Assembly: GCA_947458785.1 (NCBI GenBank)
Contig: CANGZU010000008.1
Coordinates: 1-36,866 of the forward strand
DNA length: 36,866 nucleotides
DNA from: Ignavibacteria bacterium
GTDB taxonomy: Bacteria; Bacteroidota; Ignavibacteria; Kapaibacteriales; Kapaibacteriaceae
Direction of reading: 5' to 3'
Each line of letters begins with the position of its first letter. Within the stretch, counting starts at the first letter, position 1. Made by a program: the position numbers and the translations under genes. Below are positions 33,656 to 36,866 of the stretch, in pieces. Under the pieces are notes generated by a model, which was not told where the DNA came from, did not search any database, and saw only the letters and a program-made list of their open reading frames with translations.

Positions 33656-34611
33656 TGTTGATTGCTCATTAGAGCGGCGATATAGGCTACATGCACGATA
33701 TCCTCGTGACTACAGCCGCGGGAAAGGTCGCAGTATGGCTTGGCTAAGCCCTGCAGGATAGGGCCAAGTGCGTGTGCTCCTGCTAGGCGTTCTGTAAGCT
33801 TGTATGCGCTGTTGCCAGCATCAAGGTCGGGAAACACAAGGATGTTGGCAGTTCCCGCAACCGAAGACGAGGGGGCTTTGCGGCTGGCAACAGACGGTAC
33901 AATGGCAGCATCGATTTGCAACTCTCCGTCTGCGACGATGTTTGGGTAGCGCTGAGTGAACTGTTCGGCTGCCATTCTGACCTTGTCCACCATTGGATGC
34001 TGGGCACTTCCGTGGGTTGAGAAACTGATGAACGCAACACGTGGTTCTTCACTACTCAGAGCACGGAGAGATTGTGCGGACGAATATGCAATGTCAACCA
34101 GCTGTTCAGTGTTGGGATCGGGCAGCACTCCGCAGTCTGCGAACAGGTAGAATTTGTCTGGCCAATCCATTAAGAAATAGCTGGACAGGGTGCGAATACC
34201 TTCTGCTAATCCGATTGTCCAGAGAGCGGCACGAATGACGTCGGCAGTTGTCGAAAGCGAACCTGCAACGGCTGCGTCTGCATGGCCTGAGTCAACAAAC
34301 CACCCTGCAACAAAGAGGGGGTCGCAAGCGTACACCCTTGCTTGGGCTTCCGAAAGCCCCTTGCTTGCCCGACGTTTCAATAGCATATCAGCAACTTCTC
34401 GCTGATGGACGGCAGGATCAACGAAATCTATCGAAGAGGAGAGCGCGCGTCCCATAGTTTGCTCAGCTCTCTGGCGAGAGACAAGAGCAGTTAATCGCAG
34501 TGAACCTTGCTGTGAAAGAACATCGATTGCTGTTAAAACACGCATGTCGGTTGCGTCAGCAAAGACAACGTGTGCATTAGATGCTCGTTGAGCGAGGCCC
34601 TCGCAGATCAT
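33652..34611 (-). CDS. pta: Phosphate acetyltransferase (PTA_PTB family)
   Basis: Encodes 319 residues, typical of the single-domain Pta. Signature segments: [44 protein letters not shown] and [10 protein letters not shown]. Interconverts acetyl-CoA and acetyl phosphate; butyryl transfer is less likely given these motifs. No acetate kinase gene is adjacent. Its ATG overlaps the upstream lipoprotein's stop (ATGA). Confidence 0.93.
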   Translation of the reverse strand: MICEGLAQRASNAHVVFADATDMRVLTAIDVLSQQGSLRLTALVSRQRAEQTMGRALSSSIDFVDPAVHQREVADMLLKRRASKGLSEAQARVYACDPLFVAGWFVDSGHADAAVAGSLSTTADVIRAALWTIGLAEGIRTLSSYFLMDWPDKFYLFADCGVLPDPNTEQLVDIAYSSAQSLRALSSEEPRVAFISFSTHGSAQHPMVDKVRMAAEQFTQRYPNIVADGELQIDAAIVPSVASRKAPSSSVAGTANILVFPDLDAGNSAYKLTERLAGAHALGPILQGLAKPYCDLSRGCSHEDIVHVAYIAALMSNQH

Positions 34612-35645
34612 CGTGCAACACCGAGTAGCGCCGCGGCCCGCGAGCTACGTGTGAGAGTGAACTTCTTTTCGGAAGCGTCCTCATCAAAGACAATCACCTG
34701 CGGCGAAGAACCGCCAGCCAAGCGCTGGCAGATGACCTCAGCACGGGCATCGTTGTAGGTAACGATGTCAAATGAGTCACTTTGTACAGATGAGATCCGC
34801 GAACGTGTTCGAGTGCTGACGCGCAGCAAACCCGACTGAACTGGCACGAGTGCAAACTGAGATGATGTGATGGCAAGTCCGCGAGGAAACTGCCGAGGTC
34901 CTTCAGAGGCCCTGACGGTGAGATCAAGCGTCTTGAGGACTTCGCGCGTGGTAGGGGAGATAAATGAAATTGTGGGCGTTGTTACGCTCTCGCTTGGGCT
35001 GATCTTGCCGCGGCCAAGTGAGACAACACAGAAGACATTGGCTACGGGGTCCTCTCGTACGTACCATGGGTACTCACCGACATCCATCTTGTGCACAATC
35101 TCGGTTGTTCGTGTATCAATAACGACAACGCATTGGGAATCTGGTATTGTCACACAGATCTGGTTGCCAAGACATGCAATCTGTCGTGGTTTTCCGGGGG
35201 TCTTGATGATACGTGCAACTTTGGAGGTTGTAAGGTCGATAACTCCCACGCAGCCACTCTTGGGTGAGGTGGCGTATGCTGTAGTTGCATTCGCAAAACA
35301 GATGTCGCTTGTTCCGTCAAGTTCGTTGAACGTAAAGATCGTATCAGAGTATACAAGCCGGTCTGCATCGTACACAATGATCCAAGGCCGATCAATGGAC
35401 GTGAAGTAAACATTGTTACGGAACCTTGTCATGGTAGGACTGGCCCCGAAGTCAACATCGTTGGGATTGATCTGCGAGACCTGCTCAGATGGAACAATCG
35501 TCGACGTCAAATCTTTACCACCTATCGTGGCCAACAAGCGCCATTGGTCATCGAACGAATTGATAAGGGGCTCATCCGGCGAACACGAAACGGCAAACCA
35601 ACAACATAGTACGACGAGTAATGCGCGGATAATGGTGGTGATCAT
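34608..35645 (-). CDS. Lipoprotein with beta-propeller (YVTN-like) repeats
   Basis: Encodes 345 residues. Signal residues 1-20 end in A-V-S-C, so lipidation at Cys 21 is likely. The rest shows repeated four-strand blade patterns such as [25 protein letters not shown] and [10 protein letters not shown], with about 40-residue spacing, as in YVTN/NHL-type propellers. Probably a periplasmic or surface binding platform; ligand unknown. Its ATG overlaps the phosphorylase stop (ATGA). Confidence 0.87.
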   Translation of the reverse strand: MITTIIRALLVVLCCWFAVSCSPDEPLINSFDDQWRLLATIGGKDLTSTIVPSEQVSQINPNDVDFGASPTMTRFRNNVYFTSIDRPWIIVYDADRLVYSDTIFTFNELDGTSDICFANATTAYATSPKSGCVGVIDLTTSKVARIIKTPGKPRQIACLGNQICVTIPDSQCVVVIDTRTTEIVHKMDVGEYPWYVREDPVANVFCVVSLGRGKISPSESVTTPTISFISPTTREVLKTLDLTVRASEGPRQFPRGLAITSSQFALVPVQSGLLRVSTRTRSRISSVQSDSFDIVTYNDARAEVICQRLAGGSSPQVIVFDEDASEKKFTLTRSSRAAALLGVAR

Positions 35646-36460
35646 ACGATCTTGCTTACGATGTGATTGACAAGGTTCGTCATCTTCGGTTCTGCGATCG
35701 CAGCTGCTTCCAGAACATGCTCCAAACTAACTGGTTGAAGTGAATCAGGGAAACACTCATCGGTAATGATGCTGATGCCGAGCACAGCCATGCCCATGTG
35801 GCGGGCAACGATACACTCTGGTACGGTACTCATGCCAACAACATCTGCGCCAATACTTCGAAGGAATCGATACTCTGCGCGCGTTTCAAGATTCGGACCG
35901 GTTACAGCTACGTACACACCTCGATGCACCTTGATGCCGAGCTCAAGAGCAGCCCCTTCTGCAAGACTGAGTAAGTGCCGCGAGTACGGTTCGCTCATAT
36001 CAGGAAAGCGCGGGCCCAGCTCATCAATGTTCGGTCCAACCAGAGGATTATCTCCAAGTAAGTTGATGTGGTCGTCTATGAGCATGATATCGCCACGCCG
36101 ATACAGCGGATTCATACCACCGCACGCATTGGAGACAATAAGTGTTTCTACGCCCAGCATCTTGAAAACTCGTACAGGAAGTGTTATCTGCTGAAGTGTG
36201 TATCCCTCGTACTGATGGAATCTACCCTGCATAACAACAACAGGAACGCCTGCCAGTGATCCGAAGATCAAACGCCCCTTGTGTGATTCTACGGTGCTTA
36301 CAGGGAAACTCGAAATGTCTTCGTAAGGCATTGAAAAATCGACATCTACCTGAGCTGCAAGGGCTCCGAGGCCAGTTCCAAGGATGATTCCGACCTTTGG
36401 TTCTCCCTTGTAATGATTTCGGATATCATCGACGCACTGCTGGATTTGGGTAATGTTCAT
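35642..36460 (-). CDS. Purine nucleoside phosphorylase, trimeric family, copy 2
   Basis: Encodes 272 residues. Motifs: G28-T-G, G-R-F-H82-Q-Y-E-G, N-A-C-G-G at 111-115, E192 in G-P-N-L-E-T, M210-S211-T-V-P-E. At the positions equal to human N243 and H257 it has D234 and L246. Asp at the first is common in Bacteroidota PNP and, in human methylthioadenosine phosphorylase, pairs with Val at the second. So this copy may accept 6-aminopurine or 5'-modified nucleosides, unlike copy 1. It leads the pta operon. Confidence 0.93.
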   Translation of the reverse strand: MNITQIQQCVDDIRNHYKGEPKVGIILGTGLGALAAQVDVDFSMPYEDISSFPVSTVESHKGRLIFGSLAGVPVVVMQGRFHQYEGYTLQQITLPVRVFKMLGVETLIVSNACGGMNPLYRRGDIMLIDDHINLLGDNPLVGPNIDELGPRFPDMSEPYSRHLLSLAEGAALELGIKVHRGVYVAVTGPNLETRAEYRFLRSIGADVVGMSTVPECIVARHMGMAVLGISIITDECFPDSLQPVSLEHVLEAAAIAEPKMTNLVNHIVSKIV

Positions 36461-36493
36461 GTTGGATCGAGATAGCCCGCGCCGTTCCGTATT

Positions 36494-36513
36494 TATGCAC
36501 TTTGCGGTGCATA
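36494..36513. other. TATGCAC/GTGCATA inverted repeat before pnp copy 2
   Basis: TATGCAC, six bases, GTGCATA: a perfect 7-bp dyad, 33 bases before the phosphorylase ATG in a 212-base divergent gap (36461-36672). It could be an operator or leader hairpin. Apart from it, a run of eight A (36537-36544 region) and no consensus promoter were seen in the gap. Confidence 0.4.
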
Positions 36514-36672
36514 TGTTCGGCCTTGCTCGGATGTAAAAAAAAGATATCTTGACTTTTGTCGGTGGAACGAAAACTAGCAGGATTTGTTTTTACTGGCAAC
36601 CAAACGTTGAAGGTTCATGCACAAGTAGAAAACCAAAAAGACATGTTACATCATCAACTCAAAGGCATTGCA

Positions 36673-36866
36673 ATGAACAATTTGCTACGAAAATTGCTCA
36701 TCTGCCTCATAGCGCTTACATCCCTCTCAGCTGTCACAATGACGGAGCTGAGAGCCCAAATGCTCATTACCGTGGGCGGCGGGCCTGGAGCTGGGGGACC
36801 GTTCTATGGACAGAACATCTATCCTAATCCTCTCATGGACTATTGGTGGACCATACGAAGCCAGTA
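36673..36866 (+). CDS. Start of a secreted protein, 3' end beyond window
   Basis: The first 64 codons of a reading frame open to the right edge. Residues 1-29 form a signal peptide (basic start, hydrophobic 8-20, cleavage at RAQ-M). The mature start is Gly- and Pro-rich (G-G-G-P-G-A-G-G-P) with aromatic residues (D-Y-W-W). Too little is visible for a family. GC-skewed composition and frame integrity support it being real. Confidence 0.7.
   Translation, partial: MNNLLRKLLICLIALTSLSAVTMTELRAQMLITVGGGPGAGGPFYGQNIYPNPLMDYWWTIRSQ

Noticed and set aside
34867-35409. 180-codon plus-strand frame opposite the propeller lipoprotein
   Set aside because: Mirrors the codon pattern of the opposite gene; no signal, domain or start context.
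36537-36550. TATCTTTT on the minus strand as a promoter for pnp copy 2
   Set aside because: Last base mismatches and no TTG lies 17-23 bases upstream.
1-36866. CRISPR array, insertion sequence, prophage or integrase site
   Set aside because: No direct repeats with spacers, transposase, integrase or phage genes seen; the single tRNA is intact with no attachment-site duplicate found by eye.

Overview
The window reads as ordinary chromosomal DNA from a member of the Bacteroidota/Chlorobiota (FCB) assemblage, possibly a Kapabacteria- or Ignavibacteria-like lineage. Support: promoter elements of the Bacteroidota type (TTG, 16-20 bp, then TAnnTTTG) sit directly before several start codons; the cbb3 oxidase has a fused CcoNO and a one-haem CcoP, as in Bacteroidota; there is a fused E1-alpha/beta 2-oxoacid dehydrogenase; and secreted proteins are common. 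The phylum placement is inference from family knowledge, not from a marker gene. I see no insertion sequence, prophage, CRISPR array or origin.

Region 1 (1-5899, minus strand) is one tightly coupled operon: purine nucleoside phosphorylase 1, a lipoprotein with a FlgD-like Ig end, RibD, a secreted TPR protein, and a large secreted protein with at least 13 copies of a G-(N/D/S)-D-x-Y repeat. That last protein runs off the left edge. Its junctions are 1-4 base start/stop overlaps, plus one of 22 bases. Region 2 (5949-9902, plus) holds yicC-gmk and a fused E1 gene, each with a promoter element almost touching the start codon.

Region 3 (9922-19133, plus) is a respiration island: an Rrf2 regulator with three cysteines and a clear inverted-repeat operator, then ccoI-ccoS-ccoNO-ccoQ-ccoP-ccoG-ccoH, a SafE-like membrane protein and a small periplasmic cytochrome c, closed by a strong terminator. 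Region 4 (19228-21201) encodes a separate two-gene E1 alpha/beta pair. Region 5 (21278-24859) has a 97-residue protein of unknown function, two tandem related GT4 glycosyltransferases and a GT9 glycosyltransferase.

Region 6 (24906-30091) contains aspS and a DUF1460 peptidoglycan hydrolase on plus, then on minus a lipoate/octanoate transferase, tyrS, smpB and tRNA-Ser(GCU). Region 7 (30132-36866) has mutS-hslO on plus, then on minus a second operon (purine nucleoside phosphorylase 2, a beta-propeller lipoprotein, a phosphate acetyltransferase), and finally the start of a secreted protein on plus cut by the right edge.

Functionally, the cbb3 block supplies the oxidase, its copper import and its assembly factors, plus a possible soluble electron donor. 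The two E1 enzymes feed acyl-CoA metabolism and need lipoylated E2 partners, which the LipM-like enzyme could supply; E2 and E3 are not here. Nothing in the window is a clearly new defence or mobile system. The most unusual items are the GNDxY repeat protein, the Rrf2 operator, promoter elements abutting start codons, the terminator pressed against smpB, and the contrasting active sites of the two purine nucleoside phosphorylases. No intergenic stretch exceeds about 215 bases.
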